NCBI GenBank assembly: GCA_001874305.1
Contig: MPCU01000006.1
Coordinates: 124,001-188,000 of the forward strand
Source of the DNA: Bacteriovorax sp. MedPE-SWde
Lineage (GTDB): Bacteria > Bdellovibrionota > Bacteriovoracia > Bacteriovoracales > Bacteriovoracaceae
Length of the DNA stretch: 64,000 bases
Direction: 5' to 3'
Shown one piece after another: positions 16,801 to 25,791 of this stretch. Below the pieces are notes generated by a model. It had not been told where the DNA came from and did not search any database. It was given only the letters and a program-made list of their open reading frames with translations. The position numbers were made by a program, and so were the translations under genes. The stretch's first letter is position 1; each line of letters begins with the position of its first letter.

Positions 16801-17634
16801 ATGAAGAAAGGATTATTACTAGCAACTATTTTTACACTTCTTGTATCTTGTAATGCTCAGCAGGGAGAAACAGCTAAGATCTCTACGGTTCCGGCCTCAG
16901 AGCTCGCTAAGCTTCCTATGAGATGGCCAAGCTCAAGACTGCCTCTTAAGGCCTACATTGGTGATACAATGTTGGCAGAAGTGACAGCAGAAGGTGAAGA
17001 CGGAAATGGTCACAATATTATTGAGCAAATGGAGAATCAGTGGAATCTTGCTGATCCGGCCCGTACTTACTTTGATGTAAATACCCTCTACACAAATACA
17101 AATCTCAACTATACAGATCTCAATGATTACCTTGATGGTGAAATCGGTATTTATAAGAGTACAAATTGGTTTTCATTTATTGGCGCAGGGGTTCTTGCAG
17201 TAACTTCATATATTGGAGAAAACCGAGGTAGCTATATCCTGCTAAATCATGCTGATATTATCATGAACTATAGAGACTACTCTTTCACCAATGATTCCTC
17301 TAATGCATTTAACTATGATCTCCCCTCTGTCATGCTTCACGAGCTTGGACACATGATTGGTCTAAAGCATGCCGGCTCTTCTGTGATACCAAGTGTAATG
17401 CAGCCGACTTTGGGTGCTGCTGATTCAAAGAGAGCGGTAACTCCTTATGATATTAGCTATATTACAAGTAACTATAACAATATCTCGGCCCTCACGGCCG
17501 CCCCTCTAGCTCTAACTGCAAATGGAAACTCTGCACCAACATATATTCATGGATATATTGAATTAAGAGCTGATGGAGAATGTCGTCACTACCAAGCGGG
17601 GAAGCTTGTTGAGACACATCTACATGGACTGTAA
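16801..17634 (+). CDS. Lipoprotein zinc metalloprotease, matrixin-like (M10)
   Basis: The start is set at the ATG at 16801, which has GGGG upstream and gives a lipobox (LVSC, Cys17). 277 residues. The metzincin zinc site is complete: His180, Glu181, His184 and His190 in HELGHMIGLKH, followed by a Met-turn-like SVMQP near 199-202. The fold resembles matrixins and related secreted M10 proteases. As a lipoprotein it should be anchored in the envelope or at the cell surface. The natural substrate is unknown. It converges on the sigma factor gene. Confidence 0.85.
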   Translation: MKKGLLLATIFTLLVSCNAQQGETAKISTVPASELAKLPMRWPSSRLPLKAYIGDTMLAEVTAEGEDGNGHNIIEQMENQWNLADPARTYFDVNTLYTNTNLNYTDLNDYLDGEIGIYKSTNWFSFIGAGVLAVTSYIGENRGSYILLNHADIIMNYRDYSFTNDSSNAFNYDLPSVMLHELGHMIGLKHAGSSVIPSVMQPTLGAADSKRAVTPYDISYITSNYNNISALTAAPLALTANGNSAPTYIHGYIELRADGECRHYQAGKLVETHLHGL

Positions 17635-17648
17635 TTTAAATAATATTC

Positions 17649-18230
17649 TTAGCTAGCGAGTGCTTTTTCAACACAGTTGCGAATTCTATTCTTTGCTCTA
17701 AAAACGATTTGGCGAAAGTTAACATTTGTTAGGCCAAGAATCTCACAGATACTATCTGTGTCTTCTTGTTCTATATGTTTTAAATAAAAGGCACTCTTTT
17801 GTATTTCAGGAAGATGTTCCATACAATTTGAAATGATGGCCATTACCTCTTCGCTCTCAAGAGTGTCTTCAGGGTTCTTCCAATTATTGGCCCAATGTCC
17901 ATCTTCTTTAAAAGAAGACTCAACCGCCTCTTCTATAGGATCAGTCTTTTCAAACTTAAAGTTTGCACGTCTGATTTCTGAGACTTTATTATAGAAGATA
18001 CCAAAGAGGAATGTTCTGATATGACTTCGCCCTTCAAAGCGAGGAACAACTTCAATGAAGGTAGTCCAAGTATTTGCCGTTACATCTTGGGACATTTCAG
18101 AGCTTAGACCTTGCCCTAATCCTGCTTTAAAAAGATGATCTGTATAGGCATCAACAAGCTGTCCAAGGGCAGCGTTATCTAAGCTCTTAACTCTCTTTAA
18201 AAATTCTGGATCACTAAAGTTATTCTTCAT
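17649..18230 (-). CDS. ECF-type RNA polymerase sigma factor
   Basis: 193 residues from the ATG at 18230; upstream in-frame codons run into the divergent gene and look non-coding. Sigma region 2 is visible at about 25-88 (QDVTANTWTTFIEVVPRFEG, IRTFLFGIFYNKVSEIRR) and region 4 at about 135-190 (LPEIQKSAFYLKHIEQEDTDSICEILGL, NFRQIVFRAKNRIRNCVE). This is the size and arrangement of an extracytoplasmic-function sigma factor. No anti-sigma gene is adjacent. The ribosome binding site is weak. The divergent DUF547 gene may be a target, but this is not shown. Confidence 0.8.
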   Translation of the reverse strand: MKNNFSDPEFLKRVKSLDNAALGQLVDAYTDHLFKAGLGQGLSSEMSQDVTANTWTTFIEVVPRFEGRSHIRTFLFGIFYNKVSEIRRANFKFEKTDPIEEAVESSFKEDGHWANNWKNPEDTLESEEVMAIISNCMEHLPEIQKSAFYLKHIEQEDTDSICEILGLTNVNFRQIVFRAKNRIRNCVEKALAS

Positions 18231-18348
18231 TAATAAGAAGTCTACCCAAGCTTGTGAAATAGGTAAACAAAAAGAACGCAAACAATCACAAAGAACAAAA
18301 GATGTCACAAATTGCCCCGATAAGTCACCTATACATAGGAGAATACCA

Positions 18349-19107
18349 ATGGGACTTAAATTACTTTTAGCAATTTCACTATTTCTTATGTCATACATGA
18401 GCTTTGCCTTTGACCATACTCATGTGACATGGAATAGAATTCTAGATAATCACTTAAGCTTTAAGGGCCCACAAAGCCTATTCAACTACAAGAAACTCAA
18501 AGCTAATCAAAGAGATTTTTATAACTACCTAAGTGAGATCTCAGCAGTTTCTAAAGAAGAGTTTGACAAGTTTTCACAAGATCAACAATTGGCCTTTTTA
18601 ATAAATGCCTACAATGCTTTTACGGTAAAGCTTATCGTCGATAATTACCCTTTAAAGTCTATCAAAGACCTTGGTGGACTCTTCAAATCTCCATGGAAGA
18701 AGAAGTTCTTTAAGTTATTTGGGAAAAAGGCTCATCTTGATCGTCTTGAACATAAGATGATTAGAGAGTGGTATAGCGAGCCAAGAATACACTTTGCAGT
18801 GGTCTGTGCATCTCTAGGTTGTCCTCCCCTGGCCAAGAAAGCATTCACTGCTAAGAACTTAGAGACTTTGCTTGAAGAACAGTCCCTGAGCTTTATCAAT
18901 GATAAGACCAAGAACTCAATATCTAATGGTAAATTAAGAATATCTAAGATCTTTAAGTGGTATGGTGATGATTTTGAGGGTGTTTATGGGAGCTATCTTG
19001 ACTTTATAGCTGAGAGGATCACAAAGGATAGATCTATTCAGAAGAAAATTAGTAATGGAGAGATTTCAACTAGCTGGAATGACTACGATTGGAATCTTAA
19101 TGAATAA
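18349..19107 (+). CDS. Secreted DUF547 domain protein
   Basis: 252 residues with a signal peptide (about 1-20) and the DUF547 core: FLINAYNAFTVKLIVDNYP (about 84-102), HFAVVCASLGCPPL (about 145-158) and the C-terminal KIFKWYGDDF. DUF547 proteins are widespread extracytoplasmic proteins of unknown activity. Conserved Asn, Cys and His residues suggest a catalytic site. AGGAG precedes the ATG. It is divergent from the ECF sigma factor. Confidence 0.85.
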   Translation: MGLKLLLAISLFLMSYMSFAFDHTHVTWNRILDNHLSFKGPQSLFNYKKLKANQRDFYNYLSEISAVSKEEFDKFSQDQQLAFLINAYNAFTVKLIVDNYPLKSIKDLGGLFKSPWKKKFFKLFGKKAHLDRLEHKMIREWYSEPRIHFAVVCASLGCPPLAKKAFTAKNLETLLEEQSLSFINDKTKNSISNGKLRISKIFKWYGDDFEGVYGSYLDFIAERITKDRSIQKKISNGEISTSWNDYDWNLNE

Positions 19108-19170
19108 TTGTGCAAAATTAACTTGCGCACAACCTATCAACATAGTATATTTCCTTTCAAGGAGATTTAT

Positions 19171-19650
19171 ATGGGAATTTTTCATTACAAAGTAACAGAT
19201 ATAAGAGGAAATGAGAGAGAGCTTTCAGAGTTCAAAGATAAGCCTCTACTGATTGTTAATACAGCTAGTAAATGTGGATTTACTCCACAATACGAAGACA
19301 TGCAAAAGCTCTACGAAAAGTACGAAGGAAAAGTTGAAGTTCTCGCCTTTCCTTGTAATCAATTTGGAAAGCAGGAGCCAGGAAACTCTTCAGAGATTCA
19401 GGAGTTCTGTGACTTAACATTCAATGTATCTTTTCCAATTTTTGAGAAAGTAGACGTTAATGGAGAAAATGCACATCCATTATTTAAGTACCTTCAAAAA
19501 GAAAAGCCAGGTCTACTTGGTTCTGAGAAGATCAAGTGGAACTTCACAAAGTTTCTAATAGATAAGAATGGTGAGCCTGTTAAAAGGTACGCTCCACAAG
19601 TTAAGCCTCTTGATATTTCAGAAGATATTGAGGATCTACTTAATGGATAA
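19171..19650 (+). CDS. Glutathione/thioredoxin peroxidase (GPx family)
   Basis: 159 residues from the ATG at 19171 with AAGGAG at 19159-19164. The peroxidatic cysteine is Cys35 (NTASKCGFT), and the FPCNQFGKQEPG and KWNFTKFLID blocks complete the active site. A second cysteine, Cys80 in EFCDLTF, fits the resolving cysteine of thioredoxin-dependent members. It reduces hydrogen and organic peroxides. The start of an OhrR-type regulator overlaps its 3' end, so peroxide sensing and removal are in one operon. Confidence 0.92.
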   Translation: MGIFHYKVTDIRGNERELSEFKDKPLLIVNTASKCGFTPQYEDMQKLYEKYEGKVEVLAFPCNQFGKQEPGNSSEIQEFCDLTFNVSFPIFEKVDVNGENAHPLFKYLQKEKPGLLGSEKIKWNFTKFLIDKNGEPVKRYAPQVKPLDISEDIEDLLNG

Positions 19651-20071
19651 GGGACAACTACTCTTAGAAAACCAACTTTGCTTTAGCCTTTATAGGCTGA
19701 GCAAATTGGTAGTCTCAAAGTATCGCCCAATCCTAACAAGTTTAGATATCACCTACCCTCAATACCTCGTAATGATAGTCCTATGGGAGTTTAAAGAGGT
19801 TTCAGTAAAAGAACTTGGAGAGAGGTTAAGCCTAGATTCAGGAACACTTACTCCATTAATTAAGCGATTATGTTTAAAAGGTTTTATTGATAAGAAGAGA
19901 TCTTCTAAAGACGAAAGAATTGTAAATATAAGTTTAACAGATAAAGGCCAGGCCTTAAAAGAAAAGGCCTTGAGTGTTCCACAAGAAGCGGCCTGTAGCT
20001 CAAATCTTGAAATCGAAAAAGTTATTCAATTAAAAGAAACACTCGATCAACTATACAAGCAGCTCAGTTAG
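19643..20071 (+). CDS. OhrR-type MarR regulator, peroxide sensing
   Basis: 142 residues starting at the ATG that overlaps the peroxidase stop by eight bases. The N-terminus LENQLCFSLYRLSK and the following YRPILTSLDITYPQY closely follow Bacillus OhrR, including the single redox-sensing cysteine (Cys13) and its partner tyrosines. The winged helix reads VKELGERLSLDSGTLTPLIKRL, with the wing DERIVNISLT. It is expected to repress peroxide-defence genes until its cysteine is oxidised by organic hydroperoxides. The likely target is its own operon, but I could not identify a clear operator. Confidence 0.85.
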   Translation: MDKGQLLLENQLCFSLYRLSKLVVSKYRPILTSLDITYPQYLVMIVLWEFKEVSVKELGERLSLDSGTLTPLIKRLCLKGFIDKKRSSKDERIVNISLTDKGQALKEKALSVPQEAACSSNLEIEKVIQLKETLDQLYKQLS

Positions 20072-20430
20072 TACTTCATTGAACAATTATCAACGAATCC
20101 TGCTGGACAGCTTAAGTACATTTCGACTTCACAGCTAGGCCCCGTTACAGGAACACAAGTGTGTTCATACGATTCACCAAAAAGGCATCCATTAATAAAT
20201 CCATCTGGACATAACTTTACAAGCTCTGTTGCACAGCTTGGACCTTGCTCTGGCATACATGTGTGATACGCTGTTTCACCACTCTCACATCCATCATAGA
20301 ATCCACTTGGACAGTTCAGCTTATATTCATAAGCGCAACTAAGACCTCGAAGTGGAATACAACGGTGCTCTTCAGCGTTAATAGACAGTGATGACATAGT
20401 TAAGACAAATACAGCAATAAGAGCGTACAT
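20068..20430 (-). CDS. Secreted cysteine-rich protein with three 34-residue repeats
   Basis: 120 residues with a signal peptide (about 1-19, cleaved near INA-EE). The mature protein is three tandem repeats starting at His22, His56 and His90, exactly 34 residues apart. Each carries four cysteines spaced eight residues apart: 24/32/40/48, 58/66/74/82 and 92/100/108/116. The repeat signature is HxC, then GxSC, then a Cys-Pro, a GF and a GC (for example CPDGFINGC). All twelve cysteines are even in number and probably disulfide-bonded outside the cytoplasm. AGGGG precedes the ATG. No family recognised. Its stop overlaps the OhrR gene end by four bases in convergent orientation. Confidence 0.75.
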   Translation of the reverse strand: MYALIAVFVLTMSSLSINAEEHRCIPLRGLSCAYEYKLNCPSGFYDGCESGETAYHTCMPEQGPSCATELVKLCPDGFINGCLFGESYEHTCVPVTGPSCEVEMYLSCPAGFVDNCSMKY

Positions 20431-20538
20431 CTTTTTCCCCTGAGATTAATTTTTTTGTGCGTGTTGTGTTGTGTACGCAACTTGTAACCTAAGAGCTATT
20501 TATTTGTCTATGGAAAAGACTGTGATTTGTTCACATTT

Positions 20539-21585
20539 TTACCAGCGAAGAGCAATCTTTCCTACGGAGAGACCTGATTCTATGTGCTTATGAGCAAGAG
20601 CAACATCACTTGCCGCGAATTCACTCACAGGATGACCAGAAATAACCCCTTTATCAACAAGATCAATAAGGACTTGCATCGCCTCTGATAAGATCTCCTT
20701 TCTTTCAAAAAGAAATGAAAGATTAAAGGCCATAACACTTTTATTCGCTGCAGTAAGATCAATTGGATTAAAGCTTGGAGTCTTTAGGTAATTTAATACA
20801 AGAGATATAAAGTTTAATGTGCCTCTAGCTCTTCCCTTAGGAAGCATAGTATGAAAACCATAAACTACCAGTTTCCCAGTTGGACATAAGTGATCGAAAC
20901 TTCCCTTAAGGGTTTTAACACCATTAGCATCAAGAACAACATCATAACCACTAGGACAAATTTCCTCTGCGCGCTTCCATAGTTCTTCATTACTCTTATC
21001 TATTATGTGATCTGTATTTAGTTTTTCTAAATGCTCTCGCTTATGACTTGAGCCTATTACACCAGTCACTTCACAGTCATGCCATTTTGCGAGCTGTACA
21101 AGTGCAGTACCAACTCCCCCTGCAGCAGAATGAATAAGAACATTACTCTTCTTTCTAAAAATAAAATTTTGAAAAAGCCCATGATAAGCCGTTAAGAAGA
21201 CAGCAGGAAAACAAGCCGCCTGTGCAAACGAAAGATTCTTAGGCTTGTGAAAGACTTGATGCTTCGGAGCGCAAACTTCATTTGCATATGAATCAAAGAG
21301 ATTCACACCAAAGACCTCATCTCCAACTTTTAAGTGCTCTACATTATCGCCAACAGATTTTATAATTCCAGAGAATTCGAAACCAGGCGTAATAGGCCAC
21401 CCTACAAATTTCTTTGCTGACTCATAAATTCCCCAACGGACACAAATATCAGCATAATTAACGCCACTATATTTTACATCTACCAAGACATCATCTGAAC
21501 CAAGAGAACTCTTATCTTTACAAGGATGCTCTTCTAATTTTAGCTTATCAAAACCACCAGCACTGTGAATAACTACTTTTTTCAA
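20539..21585 (-). CDS. Zinc-less quinone oxidoreductase-like MDR dehydrogenase (VAT1-like)
   Basis: 348 residues of the medium-chain dehydrogenase superfamily. The N-terminal GroES-like domain (GVNYADICVRWGIY, PGFEFSGIIKSVG) is followed by an NAD(P)-binding Rossmann domain (SAAGGVGTALVQLAK, about 152-166). Zinc ligands of alcohol dehydrogenases are absent, and the sequence most resembles quinone oxidoreductase/VAT1 members. The start is TTG at 21585 with AGGAG five bases upstream; a nearby ATG is out of frame. The substrate is unknown. Confidence 0.85.
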   Translation of the reverse strand: MKKVVIHSAGGFDKLKLEEHPCKDKSSLGSDDVLVDVKYSGVNYADICVRWGIYESAKKFVGWPITPGFEFSGIIKSVGDNVEHLKVGDEVFGVNLFDSYANEVCAPKHQVFHKPKNLSFAQAACFPAVFLTAYHGLFQNFIFRKKSNVLIHSAAGGVGTALVQLAKWHDCEVTGVIGSSHKREHLEKLNTDHIIDKSNEELWKRAEEICPSGYDVVLDANGVKTLKGSFDHLCPTGKLVVYGFHTMLPKGRARGTLNFISLVLNYLKTPSFNPIDLTAANKSVMAFNLSFLFERKEILSEAMQVLIDLVDKGVISGHPVSEFAASDVALAHKHIESGLSVGKIALRW

Positions 21586-21593
21586 ACATACTC

Positions 21594-21953
21594 CTATCTA
21601 AACGAGAGATACTCTCCAACATTTTTAGGACACTTCATTTCTAAATATCCTGTTTGATCAAAGATATAATTAAGAGTTCCCTCTCCAATATCTTTCTTCT
21701 TCTTTATTAAAAACTTTTCATCAAACTTAATCTCAGAATACTTAACAACATAGCGAAAGAATTCTTTCTCACCTACTTGAAGATAGAACAAGCTCTTCGA
21801 CTCTTTAAACTTTCTTTGCATCACAACACTTGGCAAGTAATAACACTTACCTTTTAAATCATCCATTTCAGGAAGTACCAAATAGACACCAGTAAGCAGC
21901 AAAGAGAGGCCGAGAATACTTATCAGGATTTGTGAGAGAATTGATTTTAACAT
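21594..21953 (-). CDS. Single-pass membrane protein of unknown function
   Basis: 119 residues with one N-terminal hydrophobic helix (about 7-28) that may be an uncleaved anchor. A basic extracytoplasmic domain with two cysteines (KCYYLP, MKCPK) follows. A strong purine-rich binding site (GGGAGGAGGAAG) lies upstream, part of which can pair with TTCCT closer to the ATG. It ends eight bases before the VAT1-like gene, so the two probably form an operon. No family recognised. Confidence 0.6.
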   Translation of the reverse strand: MLKSILSQILISILGLSLLLTGVYLVLPEMDDLKGKCYYLPSVVMQRKFKESKSLFYLQVGEKEFFRYVVKYSEIKFDEKFLIKKKKDIGEGTLNYIFDQTGYLEMKCPKNVGEYLSFR

Positions 21954-22012
21954 AGTAGGAATATCTTCCTCCTCCCTAGTACTAAAGTCAAGGCCAGTGT
22001 AAAATCATGTGT

Positions 22013-22492
22013 ATGAAATTAGCTCTACTTCTATCTCTATTTCTTCTTACAACACCAACAATCGCCAGTAAGTTTCAGTTCAACTTTAACGTCGGACAAG
22101 ACACTGCAGATGATGGAGAGGATAGATCTGGAACAGCTAGTTTAGTAAGGTTTGGATTATCTACAAGTCCGGCCTCAATGTTTAGATGGAATACAGCTTT
22201 TACTTACCAAACTGGCTCAAATGCATTTAGCCAGGGAGACTTTACACTTGGCCCTTATATCTATCCTCTGGCCTACATGGGACGAAAGACACCTGGACAA
22301 CCATTCATATACGCAGAAGGAAAAATTGGTTTTGGTACACTTGCAAAGAAGTCTCGTACTGATACAGGCTTTGGAATGGGTGCGGGAATAGATCTTCAAA
22401 TGTTCAAACATTCAGGCGTGACTTTTTCAGTAGAACAGCATTCAGCTTCAGAAGCTTCTACTCGCCTATGGCTTGGTTTTTATTGGAGATAG
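22013..22492 (+). CDS. Small outer-membrane beta-barrel-like protein
   Basis: About 159 residues with a signal peptide (MKLALLLSLFLLTTPTIAS) and eight or so amphipathic beta strands (FQFNFNVGQ, FRWNTAFTYQTG, AEGKIGFGTLA, FGMGAGIDLQMF). It ends in LWLGFYWR. An ATG at 22007 is possible but only adds two residues. No clear binding site. A small-barrel envelope protein of unknown role. Confidence 0.65.
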   Translation: MKLALLLSLFLLTTPTIASKFQFNFNVGQDTADDGEDRSGTASLVRFGLSTSPASMFRWNTAFTYQTGSNAFSQGDFTLGPYIYPLAYMGRKTPGQPFIYAEGKIGFGTLAKKSRTDTGFGMGAGIDLQMFKHSGVTFSVEQHSASEASTRLWLGFYWR

Positions 22493-22609
22493 AACGAACG
22501 CGTTCCCTAGCTCTACAATCATTAAGTTTTCCACACAATAAGATAAAAATTTATTAAGGTTTCTCCCGCAGAATGTGATTAATTGATCATAACTTGTGAG
22601 GATCTATTT

Positions 22610-23650
22610 ATGTCAAATTCTTCAAAGACTATCTTCCTCAAGGCGAATGAAGTCCTTTTTAGAGAGAACGAAATAGCTGAAAACCTCTATATAATAAAGT
22701 CCGGGATGATTCGAATCTTTAGGCCAAAAGATAAAGGTTATATAGAACTAGCAGTACTACACCAAGGAGAACTTGTTGGAGAGATGGCCCTATTTGAAGA
22801 GCAAAAGCATAAGAGGAGTGCATCCGCAGAAGCGATAGTATCGACGGAACTTCACGAGGTAAGCTTTAATGCATTTACGACGGCATATGATAAACTAAAC
22901 CCTTGGTTTCAAACAATTCTCAATACATTAACAACAAGAATCAACCTGCAAAATTCAAAATTAAAATCCTTTGAAAGTAATTCTGTAACTCTTGATTATG
23001 GAAAATTAAGAACAGGAGGAACTTACAACTTCTTTAAAGATATTGAGATTATAAGGCTCTTTAGCGTCTTCTATATGGCATTTAAGTGTCAAATAGGACA
23101 GACTGGTAATGATGCAACAATTCATGAATCAACCTTAGATCTCTTCTCTCAAGATATATTTAGCTTTAGCGAGGTCAAGATAAAGGAGTTCTCAAAACTA
23201 TTAGAGACCCTTAACCTTATTGAGCGCAAACCTGACAAAGAAGGAAATATGAAGCTCATCTTTACTAACGATGTAGAGCTCTTTAAAAAATCAATTATAT
23301 TCTTAAATAAGGAAAGACATCTTCAGGAGGAAAAGAAGATTCATGTAACAGATAATTGCGTACACTTATTAGATGGAATAAAGAAAAAACACGAATCAGT
23401 CCCTTATCCGACACAACATCCAACAGTAAATATTCAAGCAATTATCGAGGAACTAAGAGAGCATAAAGTAAATATCTCCCCAGCAGACTACGCTGGAGCA
23501 ATCAAAGGTCATCTCATTGATGAGCCATACTTTGACAGAGAAAATAAAGCAGTATGTGGGGTTGATATAGACAGACTCGTTGCTCTTCTACCAATGATTA
23601 AAATACTCAATGCATTTGAGCACTTTAATCAAGACAAGCGACTAAAATAA
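22610..23650 (+). CDS. Cyclic nucleotide-binding domain protein with a novel C-terminal region
   Basis: 346 residues from the ATG at 22610, which has GTGAGGA upstream. Residues about 5-120 are a cNMP-binding (Crp/PKA regulatory) domain: VLFRENEIAENLYIIKSGMIRIF, then the phosphate-binding-cassette-like GELVGEMALFEEQKHKRSASA. The remaining 220 residues are helical and charged. They lack the helix-turn-helix of Crp, though a winged-helix-like segment cannot be excluded (about 185-225). It may be a signalling receiver for cAMP or cGMP. Ligand and output are unknown. Confidence 0.8.
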   Translation: MSNSSKTIFLKANEVLFRENEIAENLYIIKSGMIRIFRPKDKGYIELAVLHQGELVGEMALFEEQKHKRSASAEAIVSTELHEVSFNAFTTAYDKLNPWFQTILNTLTTRINLQNSKLKSFESNSVTLDYGKLRTGGTYNFFKDIEIIRLFSVFYMAFKCQIGQTGNDATIHESTLDLFSQDIFSFSEVKIKEFSKLLETLNLIERKPDKEGNMKLIFTNDVELFKKSIIFLNKERHLQEEKKIHVTDNCVHLLDGIKKKHESVPYPTQHPTVNIQAIIEELREHKVNISPADYAGAIKGHLIDEPYFDRENKAVCGVDIDRLVALLPMIKILNAFEHFNQDKRLK

Positions 23651-23661
23651 ATAAGGGTCTA

Positions 23662-24573
23662 TTAAACTGTAAGAGAAGGCTTCTCAGTTCTAATCGGTCT
23701 TACATTATCAAGAGCAAGGGAATCGACACTTAAGTGTCCTTCAACGAAGCTCTTTAATGAATCCATAAATGGTTTCTTATATTCTTCAGTTTCTACAAAT
23801 AACTCATGGTATCCACCAGGAACAACAGTCACCTGGCTAATAAGCTCCTTAGTAGTAAAATACTCATAAGAACTGATTGGACAAACAACCTTATCCGAAC
23901 TTCCAATGACTGCAGCAACTGGGCAATCAAAATCGAGTGTAGTTTCAAAAACTTCATTAGCACGATGAACAATCTCCATCATTAGTTTTGATCCTGTATG
24001 TTGATTGACTAAAGGATCCTTCATAAGATCATAGAGAACTCTACCATCATGAGAATATCTCTCTTGATCATTATCACTATCAATATCAAAAGACATTGGA
24101 AGATCTTTTATTAAACCTGTTAGAGATGCTGGCGATAATCCTAAAACTTTTCCAAGACCAGGAAAGCCAACAGCAGGAGAAGATAGAAAAACCATATCTG
24201 GTCTTAGCATATCCTTCATATAATTCTTATAGAAGTCACAGGCCACTAAAGTTCCCATTGAATGAGCATATATTCCGTAACTTTCAATTTTGTATTTCTT
24301 AATCATGCCTTTTAAAACTTCACTAAAATCACTAGCAAAAGTTTCAAAATTATCGATACTTGCTCTTCTTCCACCACTCATTCCATGACCACGATGATCT
24401 ATAAAAAAGTAGTTATACTTATCACCAAAGACGTCCATTATATAAGTATGTCTTTCATAGTGTTCACCAAGTCCATGAAGGCCAACCAGCCAGGACTTAG
24501 CCCCATTATTTACTACTTTAATTCTAAGTTGTGTTCCGTCTGAGATTGTATAGAAGTCGTGAGAGTTTATCAT
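23662..24573 (-). CDS. Alpha/beta hydrolase, monoacylglycerol lipase/lysophospholipase-like
   Basis: 303 residues. The Ser105 nucleophile elbow is AHSMG. The oxyanion region is GLHGLGEH. The lipase signature DHRGHGMSGGRR is typical of monoglyceride lipases and PldB-type lysophospholipases. The acid and base are probably the Asp in GSSDKVV and the His in GGYHELF near the C-terminus. There is no signal peptide, so the enzyme is likely cytoplasmic. It probably hydrolyses a lipid ester, perhaps from prey or scavenged membrane lipids. The ribosome binding site is poor. Confidence 0.88.
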   Translation of the reverse strand: MINSHDFYTISDGTQLRIKVVNNGAKSWLVGLHGLGEHYERHTYIMDVFGDKYNYFFIDHRGHGMSGGRRASIDNFETFASDFSEVLKGMIKKYKIESYGIYAHSMGTLVACDFYKNYMKDMLRPDMVFLSSPAVGFPGLGKVLGLSPASLTGLIKDLPMSFDIDSDNDQERYSHDGRVLYDLMKDPLVNQHTGSKLMMEIVHRANEVFETTLDFDCPVAAVIGSSDKVVCPISSYEYFTTKELISQVTVVPGGYHELFVETEEYKKPFMDSLKSFVEGHLSVDSLALDNVRPIRTEKPSLTV

Positions 24574-24679
24574 GAAATAAATACTACCCTAAATTGTAAG
24601 CTCCCTCAATGTGGTGTAATTTTCTATTAGAAATTTTACATACGAGATAACCAACACTTACCCAGATATAGGATAAATA

Positions 24680-25396
24680 ATGACTAAAATTAACAAAGAA
24701 AAAATAAAAGTAGTGGCCTTTGACGCTGATGACACTCTTTGGGTGAATGAACCTTTCTTTAGAAGTGCTGAGGCAAGATTCTACCAAATCCTTGAAAAGT
24801 ACGTTGATAAGAAAGAAAATGGGAAAGATTTTACAGAAGAATTATATGCCAATGAAATAAAGAACCTTCATATCTTTGGTTACGGAGCAAAGGGTTTTAT
24901 GCTCTCCATGATTGAAACTGCTCTGGAGACAACAGAGTATAAAATTGAAGGTGCGGACATTCAAAAGATTATTAATATGGGAAAAGAAATCCTCGCATAC
25001 AAGATTGATATCTACCCTACGATAGAAAAAACTCTAAAGGCCCTCGAAGATAAATACACAGTTATATGTATCACTAAAGGAGATCTTCTTGACCAAGAAA
25101 GTAAAGTTGCAAGAAGTGGACTCGGGAAATACTTTAAAGATGTTCATGTCGTTAATGAGAAAGATCCAAAAACATATCAGAGAATTTTAAATGGTCTTGA
25201 GATTCAACCTGAAGAGTTTGTTATGATTGGAAACTCTCTAAAGTCAGATGTTCTTCCTGTCACCGACTTGGGTGCCAATGCTTTCTTTATACCAGTTGAA
25301 GATCAATGGGCACTTGAAGCTGTTGACGAAGATACTATTGAGGACAAAAAATATATAAAACTAGAAAGAGCAGAAGAGGTTCTCAATTACTTATAA
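24680..25396 (+). CDS. HAD-superfamily hydrolase
   Basis: 238 residues. Motif I is AFDADDTLW, with nucleophile Asp15 and acid/base Asp17. Motif II is the Thr in ITKGD, and motif IV is in GNSLKSDV. A helical cap of type I lies between motifs I and II (about 25-110). It resembles phosphoglycolate phosphatase-like or nucleotidase HAD enzymes; the substrate cannot be predicted. It is a single gene. Confidence 0.88.
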   Translation: MTKINKEKIKVVAFDADDTLWVNEPFFRSAEARFYQILEKYVDKKENGKDFTEELYANEIKNLHIFGYGAKGFMLSMIETALETTEYKIEGADIQKIINMGKEILAYKIDIYPTIEKTLKALEDKYTVICITKGDLLDQESKVARSGLGKYFKDVHVVNEKDPKTYQRILNGLEIQPEEFVMIGNSLKSDVLPVTDLGANAFFIPVEDQWALEAVDEDTIEDKKYIKLERAEEVLNYL

Positions 25397-25473
25397 ATAT
25401 AAAGAACATAATTTTTCCACTCTCACAGAGTAAAGTGTTATCATTGATATTCAATATAACTTAAGGAAGAATT

Positions 25474-25791
25474 ATGGCACAAGAACTATACTGTATTGCT
25501 CAATTTACACCGAAAGAAGGAAGATTAGAGGAACTATACTCAAAGCTTAAAGCACTTGAAGAAGAGTCTCGAAAAGAAGATGGTTGTATCCAATATATCA
25601 TTACAAGACACACTCCAAATGAGTTTGCTGATGGAGAATCTGCTCCCCTAGTATTTAATGAAATCTGGAAGGATAAAAAAAGTTTTGAGGATCACTGCCA
25701 ACGCGAAGAGATTCAAAACTTCTTTCAATCTGAATGTTTAGATGAAAATGGCTCAGCACTTAAGTGGAATGTTTGCACTTACACTAGCTAG
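25474..25791 (+). CDS. Antibiotic biosynthesis monooxygenase (ABM) domain protein
   Basis: 105 residues forming one ABM/dimeric alpha-beta-barrel unit: LYCIAQFTPKEGRLEELYSKL, then EDGCIQYIITRH, FNEIWKDKKSFEDHC. Members include quinol monooxygenases such as YgiN and heme-degrading IsdG-type enzymes; the exact role is not clear here. AAGGAA precedes the ATG. It overlaps the convergent GMC oxidoreductase gene by eight bases. Confidence 0.85.
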   Translation: MAQELYCIAQFTPKEGRLEELYSKLKALEEESRKEDGCIQYIITRHTPNEFADGESAPLVFNEIWKDKKSFEDHCQREEIQNFFQSECLDENGSALKWNVCTYTS

